From the NCBI RefSeq assembly GCF_011386835.1, contig NC_088792.1, positions 46,242,882-46,306,881 on the forward strand: a stretch of DNA of 64,000 nt, written 5' to 3'. This document shows, piece by piece, positions 12,483 to 25,229 of the stretch. The notes beneath the pieces were generated by a model that was not told where the DNA came from, made no database searches, and saw nothing but the letters and a program-made list of their open reading frames with translations. The DNA comes from Chrysemys picta bellii. Taxonomy: Eukaryota; Chordata; Testudines; Emydidae. The translations under genes and the position numbers were made by a program. Each line of letters begins with the position of its first letter. The first letter of the stretch is position 1.

Positions 12483-13630
12483 ATCCCTGTTTCCATCTTG
12501 GCAGACTGCCATATTTGTACACATAGAATCAGCCACCTTGTTCAGATAAGTCATGGGATTCTTTCACACAGATTCTGTGACATTCAGATGTTCCAGTCAC
12601 ATAGTCATTTATAGGCATGGGTCTTGAGCAATTATTGATTTGCTGTATTATGTAAGGAGACATTCTAGCTACCTCAAGCAGACAAAATTTTTTAAATAGC
12701 AAGTATATTAAAAACATCATGCTCTGCGGAGAAAGATGTTAATACACTGTATTGGACAGTTCCATGAATGTTTACTTTTAATGTAATTTCACATTATTGT
12801 GATGACTGGAAACATTTTCATATACTGACAAAACTAACAAAAAATCTATTAAACTTCTTTTAGCTGTAATTATTTTGAAAACTTCAACAGAAAAATAAGC
12901 AGACAAAGCATTTTTTTTGTGGCAGGACAGCATTGCATTTGAGTCCTCATCCAGTGGGGTAATTTTTTCCCCCCAAGAAATTTATTTTGTTATAATCTAC
13001 ATATTTCATAATGTGATAAATATCTCTACTTGGTTTTTTTCTTACAGTGGTAAGCAGTAGAAAGTGAGAAGGCGACACTGTTTTCATTTGCACTTTGTGT
13101 GTTTTAATTCCCACTTACCTGATGTCGAGCAATCTCTAGGCAGAGCAAGTGTTAGCTTATCAAATTACCCATATTCAAATAAAAAGACAATTTATATGCC
13201 AGTTATTTTATGTAGTATTTGAATAGAAGTTCAGTAGTGCATTATTGTGAGTTCAAAGGGTAAAGCTGAATTTATAGTTTTGAGCAAGTGAAGCTAACTT
13301 AATGCGTTGCATAAAGGACCTCATATCTGAAACATGCTATTCCCCCATCTTCTCTATTTACCCCATGATGCCAGCCTCAACATATCAGTTGTCCACTTCT
13401 CTCATAAACTGTATCCACTCTTGTTTCACTGCACAGAATATCCTTCCTCCACTGGACTGTACTTTCACAGGTTTTTGAATCAGTTAAAATGAAAGGTCTC
13501 ACAAAACAGGAATTTATCTATATTTAACTCTTTTCTTGGTAGAGGCATACTTTGGGGCCTTTTGCAGGCTTAATTTAATTGGCTTTGCTACCACAGTGCT
13601 GAATCCTCTACTTCCTCTGTTGTGTAGCTG
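12483..13630. other. AT-rich unique sequence, no gene
   Basis: Nothing recognised. The stretch around 13030-13220 has the even composition of possible conserved non-coding sequence but no definable motif. Confidence 0.4.
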
Positions 13631-13636
13631 CTCATA

Positions 13637-15790
13637 ATGGAGTCAAAAGCTAAGCATACCAGACCAAAGGCAAAATATCATCTCTGCTCTTCCTGTAACC
13701 AACCTGTAGAGAGATGTTTATGAAAGATTGTGATTTGGAGATGCTCCCTGGTAAGGGACTGTGTTGTGAGTGTGGGAATTTGGAGATGTGCTCTGGAGGC
13801 AGGAGTTGGAAACACCGCATGGCGGTGTGCAGCAGTTCACCAAAGACATTCTCCAGTTTGTTTTATTAAAGTTTTATTCCTTTCTCATTCACCATTTGTT
13901 ATTTAATGAACCCTGAGATTGTTACTCAACCTTTTCCAGTGAGCTCTGTCCACCACATGTGAATCTCAGGACAATGGGAAGCCAAAAGGATGAAGCTAAA
14001 GGAGGAACACCATTAGGGGCAAGCAGGTGGGGTTCCCATGTATGCAAACAAATTATAGCTGCCAGGGCATCATACTCTTGCCCAGAGCAACAAACAAAGC
14101 AGGCAATGTCCCCACCCATGTAGACAATGACAAGCAAGGTCCCATCACTCTCATCTAGGGGAACACTGACTGTGGTGAGCAGAGGAGGGCCCCAACCACA
14201 AGGATGATGGAAAAGCCAGGTATCTCTTTCCTTGAGAATGCTGTCAGAGGCAAGCAGGCAAAGTCCTTGCACCTGCAGATGACAATAATGTCCCAGAGCG
14301 CTACTTCAGCTGTATTGGACTTGCACTTCATAATCAGCAGAGTGAGTGACTCGGTCTCTAACAAGCAAATATTTCCAGAATTAACTAAATCCCTCCAATG
14401 GAGAACATCAGTCAGTAACAAAGGTAATGATGAACAAGTATTGAATAGAAGTGGTATATGCAGGAGTGCTGCTAAGTTCCTGGCTTCAGGCACATGATAC
14501 GGGTCAAGGTTAGTATAGTTATATCCCATGGACTCTAATGGTATTATTATTACAGCTGTTTGCATTATTACAGCTATGATCCCAACCTGGAACTCTGAAT
14601 CTGTGTGAATTGAATGTTGATAGGGCAAGGCCAGCCAGTAAGACTAGGCAAAACAGCCCTTCAAACCCAAGAAGAGAGCACATGCCTCAGATACGCTTAA
14701 GACTATCAGAGCTTGTAATAAGGGCACTTGGTTTTCAAACTCAGCAAGAGGAGAAATTACCCATAGGCAATATTTCTTTTGGAGATTTAAAAATGAAATG
14801 AGATCAATCAAATATTCTAATAGAAAAAGAGCAAAGGAACTTTCTCCAATGTGGACTCAATGATAGCAGCCGACACAAATGACTCCATAATTTCCTAGGA
14901 GGGGAACATTTTCCTCAGTGGTTACACACTCAAGAAGAGAGAGTTGGGCCTTTTCATCCCCAGTATGATTTTCCAGAATCATTGTTGCTGTTTTGCAAAG
15001 CATTTAGAAAGATTGCTGCCTGCAAAGACAAGTAAGGTCCCCTTCTGATGAAGATGTCATTCCCTTATGGTATACTCACTTAGGTAATCCACTAGTTCTA
15101 TGATAACATGCAGGCATCTGTGACTTAAACCACCAAACCTGGATGTCTTAACCACATAGCTAGCTTCTATAGTGATAAGCAATTCAATGAGAAAGAAAGG
15201 AAGAGTTTTGTGGGAAGCCACAGTAAGTATCCAAAGAGACCAGATTAGTCAGAGGACATCCTGATACAGAAGGCCATGCAATAACTGCCTGATAAACCTG
15301 AGTACAAATTTCAACCTTTCAGACAAATGGGTATTTGAAATAATATCCAGCAGCTATGTTCTGGAGGTCGCCTGGAATCTGTCAAGATGGTTCCATCAGT
15401 TCTCAAGACCAAGAGATCCCCAGAAATCTGAAGACATTCCACTTTCCATACATCAACCTGAGACAGCAGTCATTAAGCCTGTTGTCTCTTGTGGTGTTCC
15501 TTTGGGATGTACTCAATCTTTTTCATCGTCCCCAAGAAATGGGACAATCTAAGTGAAGAATCAAACCTCAAAGCACTAATCAAGTAAGTCGATTAAACAC
15601 CTTCAGTACTTGGAGACCCTTTCACCAATCATCACAGCTTTGTATCTCAGGGGATTATGCAGCCTTAACTTGAAGGAAACACATTCACATCTCAATCCAA
15701 CTGGGACATAAAAAAGACATAGAAGCTCATATGCCAATTCATCACAAGGAAGACTTCAGCAAGAAATCTTAGGAACCACTTGAGTTTTTA
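13637..15790 (+). pseudogene. Decayed DIRS-like retroelement (gag start and RT remnants)
   Basis: A 28-codon stretch from ATG at 13637 (MESKAKHTRPKAKYHLCSSC) looks like the start of a DIRS-type gag with a Cys knot. From about 15318 conceptual translation gives KWVFEIISSSYVLE, the conserved entry to the DIRS RT region. The pattern IKPVVSCGVPLG follows near 15470, then a remnant of SPRNGT. From about 15610 comes LETLSPIITALY and, across a frameshift, LNLKETHSHLN, the decayed form of the motif around the first catalytic Asp (LDLKDAYFHI-like). Stops and frameshifts abound, so it is inactive. No tyrosine recombinase or terminal repeats were identified. The antisense frames at 13922-14628 are accidental. 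A related RT family cannot be excluded. Confidence 0.55.
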
Positions 15791-18700
15791 GGAGCAGTTG
15801 GTGGGTGAATTCTAGTGTTGTACACTGGAAATCAGCTTCTAAACCATAATGCCTACAAATTTCCTGAGAGTGAAACACCTATCCCTATGTACAAAATCAA
15901 ACATGTATTGTTTTGAACAAAATAAATTTCCAGGTGAGAACTAAATGTGAAGCAAATCTCTGCAATTGCAGTTTGATGGAGCATTTCTTTTTGACGTGGC
16001 TAGGGGAAGAAGGACCACATAAAATCTTTTATTTCTCCTTTCTTGAACTTTTGGGAAATTTTATAATTTGAGGTAATTAATACAAAAAAAAACAAACCCA
16101 GATGAGTTGAAAATATTCTGTTTATATAAAATGGTGGGGGGAAAAACCCAAATCAGATTCTGGGCACTCTGTAATGGGTTTTCCAAAAGGTTGATCTATT
16201 GTCTGAAGCTGGTATGCAGTGCAACATTACACTTATTGCCAGGGTGGGCAGCAGGCATTTTCCTATCTGCTGCTCTATATGTGCTATTGACAGCTTGTTG
16301 GCACATGGATAGACTTCAAAAATTTGTAAATAATTTTAAACGTCTTAGAGTCCTGGATTCTAAGCAACTTTCTGAATTTTTGGCGTCCTTTACTGAATAG
16401 CCTTTTGCCCTAGGGGTTAAGTGTTGGTCTTTCGACTCCACTGCACTATCGTATACCAGCTTGTAGGGGTAGTTAAATAAATAAATAAATAAATAAGGTA
16501 CGTGCCCCATTGTCAGTTGTGACTGCTACAGAAGGAGATATGAGAAATAAAATGGTAAAATTCCAAGGATGAATGGGCATCTTCCAGCCTCAGCAGTGAG
16601 ACAGCAACATCTTTCTTTGAAGAAAAAGTGGATTTTATAACAGAGGAAGAAAGAGCCTAAAGATGTGGATCCAAATTCATCCCCTGTTCTAAATCCCACT
16701 GGCTTCATGAGACCCAGGGCTTTTTGAAAATGACTTGAATTGAATAAGTGGGTACTTGGACCCTATGCAGTACTTCCCTAAATCCCCATGGACATAAGTG
16801 GTAGTTCTGCCTCAGATAAAGGCTGTTTTATGGGTCATAAATTGCTGTTGCTTAATATTACTTATTATTTATTTACCACCAAAAAGTTTGCCAGCTTTTA
16901 AGTGTTCCCCAGTTGGACTTTGAAGGTAACATATCACTGAGTTAGGTTCACGTTTCACACTGCTATTGTTTGTCTGAAAATAATTTTCTGAAAGGACAGG
17001 TTATCAGACAACAGAGCTTTATGAACGTTCACATGGAGAAGGCTCTCTTCACAATAGAACATCGCTAATTTTAACAATTTTAGATTTTGTAGAAATTATT
17101 TTAAGTGTTGAAATTTGCCATAATTGTGGAGTCCAGATTTTGTAAAACATACTGGGTTTTCTATTGCCCCAGTAATGTGTATCTGGATTCTTGCTGCACA
17201 GAGGATGTGTGGTGGGTTTGTGAATTTTGTTAGAAATTGAGATGGAGATATTGAGCATGTATCAGTGGGTTTCGTATTATGGCCTTTGCCCCCTGATTGT
17301 ACTACCGTTACAAACATATTGGGTTAAAGCATGCCTCGTAAAATCTCAGTTCCAATCTACTATGTAGATGGGTCCATAACTGTGTTATTGAACTATGAGA
17401 GAGCCTTACATAAGTCTACGGTTCAGGAATGTTAAGATATGAGGTTTGGGGGCTTATTCAAATCTAAGGCTTGGGCTAAGGCTTTAACATGGTTCAGGAA
17501 AGCAGCTAAAATACTATGTACCATACAATACAAAATTAAAACCTTGCTTTAACTGGGCCAGGGGACAATTATATTGTAAATAAGTTTCCTGATGTGGTTG
17601 TAATTGTAGAGCAGACTCTTAAACTAAAATTCTGTCATTTTAGCCAGCAAACCCTTATCTAATCCTTCTTGTAACTAATTAATTAATCTCAACTACTGAT
17701 ACTATAAAAATATTATCCAGGAAATTTAGCAGTTTAAACCCTGTCTGTCACTTACATTTACCCACAACTTAATGTTAAAATCTGTTCTTTTTAAAGTAAT
17801 AGTAAAACTTTAGGATGCTAAACACTATACAATCAGTAATGATTTAGGACCTGTTGTAAACAGTTCAGTGTAGTATATCCTACACAGCATTCAAAGGACA
17901 ATCTTAAACAATAAGAGGATTCATATCTGTGAGCTGTATCAAAAGTATTTTTCTGATTCACTAATAGAAATAAATTTACAGCATGGAGCGTGGGGTTTAT
18001 TCCCCCCTCCTCTCCCCCCGGCCCTGTTGTTCTGTTATGTGCATTTTGTTCCATACGTTTTTTTCTTCTTGTTGACCCTAGCGTAAAAATCTGTAATGAA
18101 AAAAATTGATTGACTCGTGGAGTAGGGGATTGCAATGTCGTGATTTCACGCTCAGTTGTTGGCTAACAAGGCACCATAGTTTTTATTTAGTGAGGCCCAG
18201 TTGGAAAAGATGAAGAATTGTGTTAGGCCCAGCTGCCAAGGTTACAGAGCAAGCAGCTTAAAGGGCTTCAGGGTTCCAAGTGTGAAGGGAATTGTCTCTG
18301 CCCAGCAGGTAAGGAATAGATCTAGACAGAGTCTGTTGTGCACAAGATGCTGACTGACCTAAGCAATTCATAAATCCAAAAAATTACAACATTCTCCTCT
18401 CAGCAGTAAATGAAGCCGACACTCAGCTGTGTAATTAACCCTTTGAGTGTCATGTTTGCGGCACAACCTGCCTGAGAGCCAGTTAAAAAAACATTTGAGA
18501 ATGCCTGTTTCTAAAATCCTTCCCTGTAATGTTCTGTAATGTTATACACATGCAATATAGATACTGTTGAGAATCTCTTCGAACAAATGGCAATTATGCG
18601 TTACATATACCTTTTAAAGATTGATCTTCCTTGTTCTTATATTTCATGTTCAGCTTCTAATGTACCATAAGTCCTGTATATTTCCATTACATGCCACATA

Positions 18701-19540
18701 AAATATATACGGCAAAGGTGGCATTAGGTCCTCAGTCCTCAACCAACTCAAAGCCAGGCTGATCTGCTGCAGATTATAGCTGCCTGGAGACTCCCCTGAT
18801 TTTTTGGCAGCTACCATAGGTCTCCAGCAATCATTCCAAAAGCCAGGTATTAGCTAGGGCACAGGAATGCCCCTGCCATGCCTCTTTTTACCTGGACATG
18901 CCCCCTACCCTTGGGCTAGGAATCAAAATATTCAGACTGAAGATAAACCAAATATGGAGTATCAGTCTCATTGTGAAAGAACAATGTACGTGTAAGGTTA
19001 TGAAGTGCAGTCACATTAACAGCCTTAACTCTTAAGTGCCTGTCTTTGGTCAATTTTTGCCATAATATTAATTATTTACACTTTTTGTATTTATTGAGCT
19101 TTATTTTTTTAAACTCACTTTGTTATAAAACAATATGAAAATCCTTAAAGTGCAGTGAAGGCCGTGATAGCCCATCAAACTCTGCTTCTGCTTGCCTCCG
19201 CAAAGCCACTTCTGATGGGAAAAGGAGGAGAGCAGACCTCACCAGCATGATCCTGGAATTGATAGATGCCTGCCATTTATAAATCCGATCAGCTAAATTT
19301 GTATGTAATGGCAGCTCTTTTTCCATATTGTGTAGTTTGTCTCCAATAAACTAGAACTATTCTGAAGAAAGTGCCCCAGTTTCTCGTGGGGTGGGGGCAT
19401 GTCTGTAATACTCCAATTTAAAGAAAGTTTAAATATTATTTATTGAATGGGCAAGCAGGTTAGGAGCAAGAATAACTGAGAGGAAGAGAAATATTTGCCC
19501 TTCTAGTCCATCCACTGCCATTTGGAAAGTAAAATCAGAG
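15791..19540. other. Unique AT-rich sequence without genes
   Basis: No exon or mobile-element coding seen. Contains the (AAAT)n run at 16474-16496. The block about 18170-18500 looks like candidate conserved non-coding sequence. Frames here are short and lack domain signal. Confidence 0.45.
16474..16496. repeat. (AAAT)n microsatellite
   Basis: About six TAAA units in a row. Confidence 0.95.
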
Positions 19541-19559
19541 AAGCCTGAGCTGTGTATTC

Positions 19560-20110
19560 TAAGAAGCCTTTGAGTGAAAAAGCTCTTCCTGATATCTCAT
19601 CTAATTTTCCTCCTCATAATTCATGTCCACAGATTGTACTATGATCTTATAATGAAACTAAGTGAATTCCCTATTTGCTGTGTGGCCTCTTTGTATATTT
19701 GTGCAATACCACTATTTACAAATCTTTCAAGCATGTATTTTTCTAAACCAAGCATATCCATTTTCTTAAGCCATTCCCCAGAGGGAATAGATTTCTATTC
19801 AGATACTATGTGTGTCTTGTGGGACACCCTCTGGACTTTTTCTAAGACTTGGAAATCTTTGTTAAACTTGGTGACCAGTATAATCCCCATATTTCATATG
19901 AGGCCTAACTGTTGTTTTGTATAATAGAAGTATTATCTCCCCTTGTCTTACATATAATTCCTCTGTTTATACATATCATTTTCTGTCATTGCCTTGAATA
20001 TACTTTCTGCCTCCACACCTTCCTGGTATCATTCATTGTGGCCCAAGATACCTTTCTTCACGTGTATTTTCTTTTATTATTAAGTTTACCTAGCTACAAC
20101 TTTAACTTTT
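19560..20110 (-). mobile_element. Old CR1 LINE relic, 3' part
   Basis: Plus-strand landmarks such as TTCTAAACCAAGCATA, TTCTTAAGCCATTCC and GACACCCTCTGGACTTTTTC, then ATTTCATATGAGGCCTAAC, are the complement of the CR1 C-terminal RT region; the same order is seen better preserved at 40.7-41.2 kb. Heavily diverged, with no usable frame. Confidence 0.65.
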
Positions 20111-21960
20111 CAGAGGTACATTTAATGTGACATTCCTCCTCCCGTTCAGCCCCCTCCGCCCCCGTCTCATCTCCCAAAGGTCCCTGATCTATCGGTGCAT
20201 TTACTTGCTTGCATTTCATTATCACCTACTGTTCACATTTATATTCATACATAATGTGTGAAACTTACTTGCAAATTCAGCACCCTCTTTTTTCTATAAT
20301 ATCCTTTTAAGATACACTGGCCAGGCTTTGCAGCCGACCCAAATAATATCGTAGTTACATCTTTTTACATGTCTACATGACTGTGCAAGTATTTTAAAAA
20401 TACATATTCAATCCATTCTGAAAAACTGCCAGTATTTGATTATACTAAGTGCTTGCCAAATTTCTCATTGAAACTACAGCTGCTTTTAAAAATTATACAT
20501 ACACACCAGATGCTTCCACAGCCAGTGACATTTGAATTTGTTTTGTACTCGTATCACTTAAAACCAGCTGAAGGAATTTTTCAAATATTTGTTTGGAAAG
20601 GTTTGCATTACAGCTGAGATTTTGCAAGGCAAGTTTCTGTTTCAGAGCCAAAGAGATTGTGTTTTTTCCTTAATTAAGTTGTTCCACATTTTCTACCTTT
20701 AAGGTTATGTGTTTGTATTTCATTATCACTTATTATTCCAACTTGCATCTCATTTGAAACTTGCAAATCTGGCAGCCTCTTTCTATCTTGAATATAAACT
20801 AGTACTTAATTTCCCAAATCATCTGTTAGTGTTTAGCCTATTTTTAATACTATTTTCCTTAATGTAATGTTTATCCAGCTCTGTATTAAATCTACATGCA
20901 CCTTACTTTCCCCACAAATCTTGTTGGATCACAATGACCTTGTTGCTTTTGTTTGATTTACTTTCCTCATGCAGCTTCCATCCTGATTTGCTGTTTTACT
21001 TTTTCTAAGAACGCCTCCCAATTTGGTGAAGAATAACTGGAAAGGAAGGAAGTAATACAAGATTTATGGAGTGAAAAGTACACTGGTTCGTTTAAAAGAA
21101 AAAAAAAGTGTAGTTGGTTTCTGTCAGCAAAAAAGAAGCTTCTAGCACACAGTAAATTTATTCTATCAACCATAAGGAAGGCTGGGAAACATATAGACTG
21201 TAACCAAACAATGCACAATGTGCACAGCTTCCCAGTAAATTATGCTTATTATTTGCATATGGAAAAATTTGGAAATTATCAGACCCTGCCATTCAGTTAC
21301 ATTGCCAGTTGTTTTCATGCTTGGCAAGATTTTGGGATTGTTGTTTTCTTTTTCCTGACATACTCTTTTTCATTTGTTTATTGTCCCCACTTTTGCCTAT
21401 CCTTCCACATCCCCTACCCTCCATGATTTTACAGTAGACTTGAATAATACACTACGTGCTGAAAATAAATCTCTTGTACTAAACTCCAGGAATTTCAGAG
21501 GTGGTCTGAATCCCAGATCCATCTGTCAAATAGTTTCTGTCTTTATAATTGGCCAAACAAACCAAAATCCCAAATCCAAGTAAACTCTAACTTTGTGGTG
21601 TTTGAAATTGAGCTCTGAATTGTGCTGCTTGAGTGTATCCCTACTTGCACATAACTTAAAATAGTCCATGGGGCAGATTAATGCTTAATTCACCATAATA
21701 TGTTAACACAAACCGTGGTATAGGTCCCCAGTGGCATAAGACCACCAGGGGAGGTTGCTGCACTTGCTGGGAACTGCTCAACTGCTGAGTGTGCTAATTC
21801 AGTCGTTTTTCCATACTGCTCCTGATGGCTGAGCTCCTCTAAAGTCCCCACCAGAATTCAAAACTTTCCTCTAATCACCCTTCAAGACAGAAAACTCAAG
21901 GGAGAAAACAGCAGCATAACTGCCTACTTTCTACTGAGGTGAAAAAGTAATTTTGCACCT
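20111..21960. other. AT-rich sequence, no gene; weak internal direct repeat
   Basis: A segment around 20205-20300 (ATTTCATTATCACCTACTG) is partly repeated around 20712-20800 (ATTTCATTATCACTTATTA), with AACTTGCAAAT-like sequence following in both. Otherwise nothing recognised. Confidence 0.4.
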
Positions 21961-21965
21961 CTCAT

Positions 21966-22320
21966 GGATTCATATATTCTAAGGCTAGAAGGAACTCTTG
22001 TGATCATGTTTTCTGATTTCCTGTATAACACAGACCATAGAACGTCCCCAAAATAATTCCTTGAGCACATCTTTTAGAAAAACGTCCAATCTTGATTTAA
22101 AATTGTCGATGGAGAATGCATCATAACCCTTGGTAAATTGTTCCAATGATTAATTATTCTCGCCATTAAAAATTTATGCCTTATTTCCATTCTGAATTTG
22201 TCTAGTTTCTACTTCTAGCCATTGGATCATATTATACCTTTCTCTAGAGCTGGATCTTTTGAAATGGACCTTACTTTCTCTAGAGTCAGGGACTTCTTCC
22301 AGAGCCTGCTTTTCTGAATA
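21966..22320 (-). mobile_element. CR1 LINE 3' end
   Basis: Contains the complement of a typical CR1 3' end: CTAAGGCTAGAAGGAACTC, CTGTATAACACAGACCATAG, GTTCCAATGATTAATTATTC and GCCTTATTTCCATTCTGAAT in the order found in many reptile CR1 copies. 5'-truncated; moderately diverged. Confidence 0.8.
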
Positions 22321-22329
22321 TAGATGCAG

Positions 22330-24010
22330 ATCTGCAATAAATAAATAGACATACAAACCATCTATGAAATATACAGATAAAAGGAGTGATCTTGCTTCTA
22401 TTGAAGTCACAGCAAGAGCAAGCCCAAAATGTAATGGCCCATTCCAACTGTCCTCATCCTCATTCCAGTGAACTGTGCTCCATGGAGGCCCCTTCCACAC
22501 AGCCATAGGATCAGATCAGAAGATGGGTAAAAAGCAAGCAGTGATGGATTTGCAACTACACAGATCTACCAACCATTCTTCCACCCCTTCCGTACAGAGA
22601 GTAGCAGCCATACAGCAGACACAAGAGGAAGTCTGTATCCTCCCACATCCATGTGGACCTCACCTGCACATGTTTACATCCTCAGGCTTTGAAACATGGA
22701 ATAGGATCTGGGCATGTATCTTTTTTCCATCTGCATACAGTAATTCTTCACATGTGCTACAGTATTTCGATATTACACATTTTGCTGTTATAGTATATTT
22801 CTCCTGACAGTCTACCTGGAAAAATGGCAAGACACATGCAATTATGCCTCTATATTAAATTAAATGAGAAAAGAACTCAAGAGAAAAGTAAGGCCTAGTA
22901 AATTATCATCTTTATGAAGGCAGGTTAGCTTTTTAACCCTAATAGGAATAAAGGTGCAGGGTTGAAATATTTGCTGTATCGAATGTAGCCAGAGCAAGAA
23001 CAAAGTAGGTGTATAAGATCCGTGCTGTCTAGAACCATCTTGTAAAGATTAAGTATTTAAACTACACACTTCAAGGCTGCCATAAAGAATGGGCAGTCAT
23101 GTTGAATTTCAGCAATCTTACCCATAAAAAATCTTTTATCTGGACATTTTTAATATTTGTGAACATTTTATTTAATATTCAGCAAACCTATGCTGGCAGC
23201 AGGAACAGTATATTCAGTAAGTTTGTGCTTTGCATTAAGGGTGTAATGCAAGATTGATCTTGCGGTCATTTGGCTATGGAAGCGACGGTAAATGGAAAAC
23301 ATCACTGTTTTGACAAATATTTTCTGGCACCTTCATATTGTTGTTAACTAAAAACATAAAATTTTGGTTTAGTGTCATGCCTGCTGAAAACTATAAGCTA
23401 TACCTAACGACTAACACTAGGGTTGATTTCACTGGGGAGGGGGGAAACATGTGGGAACTAAGGAATTTCTCTTTATTTCTCAACTATTTTTCTGTCACAA
23501 GGCACCAAAGTTAGACTGGGATCTCTCCCTTGCCACTTAATCTTAATCTTTATGCATGATAAGCCTGCCAAAAAAGGGTAGAGAATTGAAAATGTCATTT
23601 TGAGTCATCTTTAAATCAAATTTTCCTCCAGGTATACTACTACTACCACCCCCACTATAGTGCTTTCACAAGCAACAAGTTCTGAGGTGGGAAAAGAGGG
23701 TTTTGAGAGTAATACAAATAAAAGATGGTTCCTCTGAGAAGACAACTATCTTCCCCCGCCTTCCCTACACAGACAGACTGCCTTCGTAATACACTTTGGG
23801 CCCAATTTTTTAAAAGGTCTCAACTCTACCTCCTATTTTTCCCCTACAGTTTAGCAAATGAAGTTAAAAATAGGTGCAGTTTTGCAGGATATCCTTTAGG
23901 GACTGTCTTTTAAATGCTGGCTTTCTTTTGTGCATCTGCAATTTGCAAGCTCAGCTTAGTGCACACAACCCATAAATATTTGTGAATGCAAGTGTGATTC
24001 CTCTATTCAC
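22330..24010. other. Unique sequence, no gene
   Basis: Two opposing 110-codon frames (22174-22506 minus, 22475-22807 plus) have no domain features; the first overlaps the CR1 relic. No splice-framed exon or repeat identified elsewhere. Confidence 0.4.
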
Positions 24011-24017
24011 ACTCAAG

Positions 24018-24260
24018 CGAGCATGCTAAAAATAGCAGTGTGGCTTCAGCAGCAGAGGCTCAGGTTAGCTGCCCAAGAACAATCCTGCCCAAGCCCCTGG
24101 GTAAGTACTCTGAGTCTAGTGGCTAGTCCAAGCCTCAGCCTGTGCCTCTTGAAACACACTGCTAGTTTTAGGCATTTGCTCCAGCAGACCTCGTGCATGA
24201 ATGTCTACCTGAGCTGGGAATCAGAATCACACATCCTAGCTGCTGAGTAGATGTCTGAGC
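24018..24260. mobile_element. Palindromic MITE (hAT-like)
   Basis: The left arm AGCATGCTAAAAATAGCAG is mirrored by CACTGCTAGTTTTAGGCATT on the right (about 24160), with further pairing of GCAGAGGCTCAGG against CCTCAGCCTGTGC. The layout and words such as CCCAAGCCCCTGGGTA are those of an abundant reptile hairpin MITE whose outer end carries GTCTACCTGAGCTGGGAATC (about 24202). Outer termini and TSD not resolved. Confidence 0.65.
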
Positions 24261-24955
24261 ACTTGACTAGGCAAGCCAGTCTGATAAATGTGTAAGTGAC
24301 CTAAATTGTACGTGCAGTGATTTGCACATGCAGTGGTAATAATTGGACATCAAACTACCTAATTTGTGAGCACAAATACACAATGCTTAGTTGTTACTAA
24401 TTTCACTGGCAAAATTGGGCTATCACAGGTAATCAAACCATGGTGTGCATAGAACACTCTAACTATATGTACTACATTTCCTAGTTTCTACAAAGTAGCA
24501 AACACACATTCTTTTAATTAAAAGATTGTTGTGTTTTACTGCCCAAAAACAAAACCTACAGGAAACTTGGTGAGAACAAATTATATCTTGTGCTTAGACA
24601 TTTCCCAGTCATTATTATCGAGGAATAAATGTTAGTAACCCAGGCTGCAGTTCATAAAGAAAAACAATTATAAGATCAGTAGAAAAATGATTACAACTAG
24701 ACCCCAGGAAATATAGTAAACACAAGTACACTCAAAACTAGCTTCAGATAACTACACTACTTGTAAATTAATCTGTTCTGTCTGGAGTTTAAAATACCCT
24801 TTTTGATAAATGTGGTTTCTGAGCATTTAACTGCAGTTGTGCACTGTCGCTGAAGTAATCTGTCCACTTTTTTAAATAAACACCTTTAGAGTCTCAAGAT
24901 TTATGGCATTGTTCATTAAACAAGCATTTTTGTGGCTCTTCCGGCATATCATATT
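24261..24955. other. Unique AT-rich sequence
   Basis: No gene or repeat recognised. Confidence 0.4.
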
Positions 24956-24959
24956 CCCA

Positions 24960-25228
24960 ATACCAAATCCTATTTCCAAGCCTTCAGTTTCTACAACTTT
25001 CTCTTCTCAATCCACCTCAACCTCAACCCTCCCCCACTCCATCCAAAATGCTGCCACCAGAGCCATCTTCCTGTCCCTTCAGACCACATCCATTTCCTCC
25101 TTCATTTCTTACACTAGCTTCTCCTTACCTCCTACAGTACATTCAATATCTTTATTCTCCATTTCAAGGCCCTGCAGAATTAGACCGCTACTTAACTCTC
25201 CGCTGTACTGTGTGTACAAATCACACTT
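24960..25228 (+). mobile_element. L2 LINE fragment (RT C-terminus)
   Basis: Translation contains HSIQNAATRAIFLSLQTTSI, matching the conserved IQNAAARLI segment downstream of the RT in L2-type LINEs. It is followed by a frameshifted remnant of the LHWLPV block. It is directly abutted by the CR1 copy that starts near 25230, so a 282-codon open frame at 24903-25751 is a chance fusion of two unrelated LINEs. Confidence 0.65.
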
Positions 25229-25229
25229 G

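Noticed and set aside
14155..14628. 157-codon minus-strand frame with hydrophobic stretches, possible membrane protein
   Set aside because: It is antisense to the DIRS-like relic and has no start context, domain or splice support.
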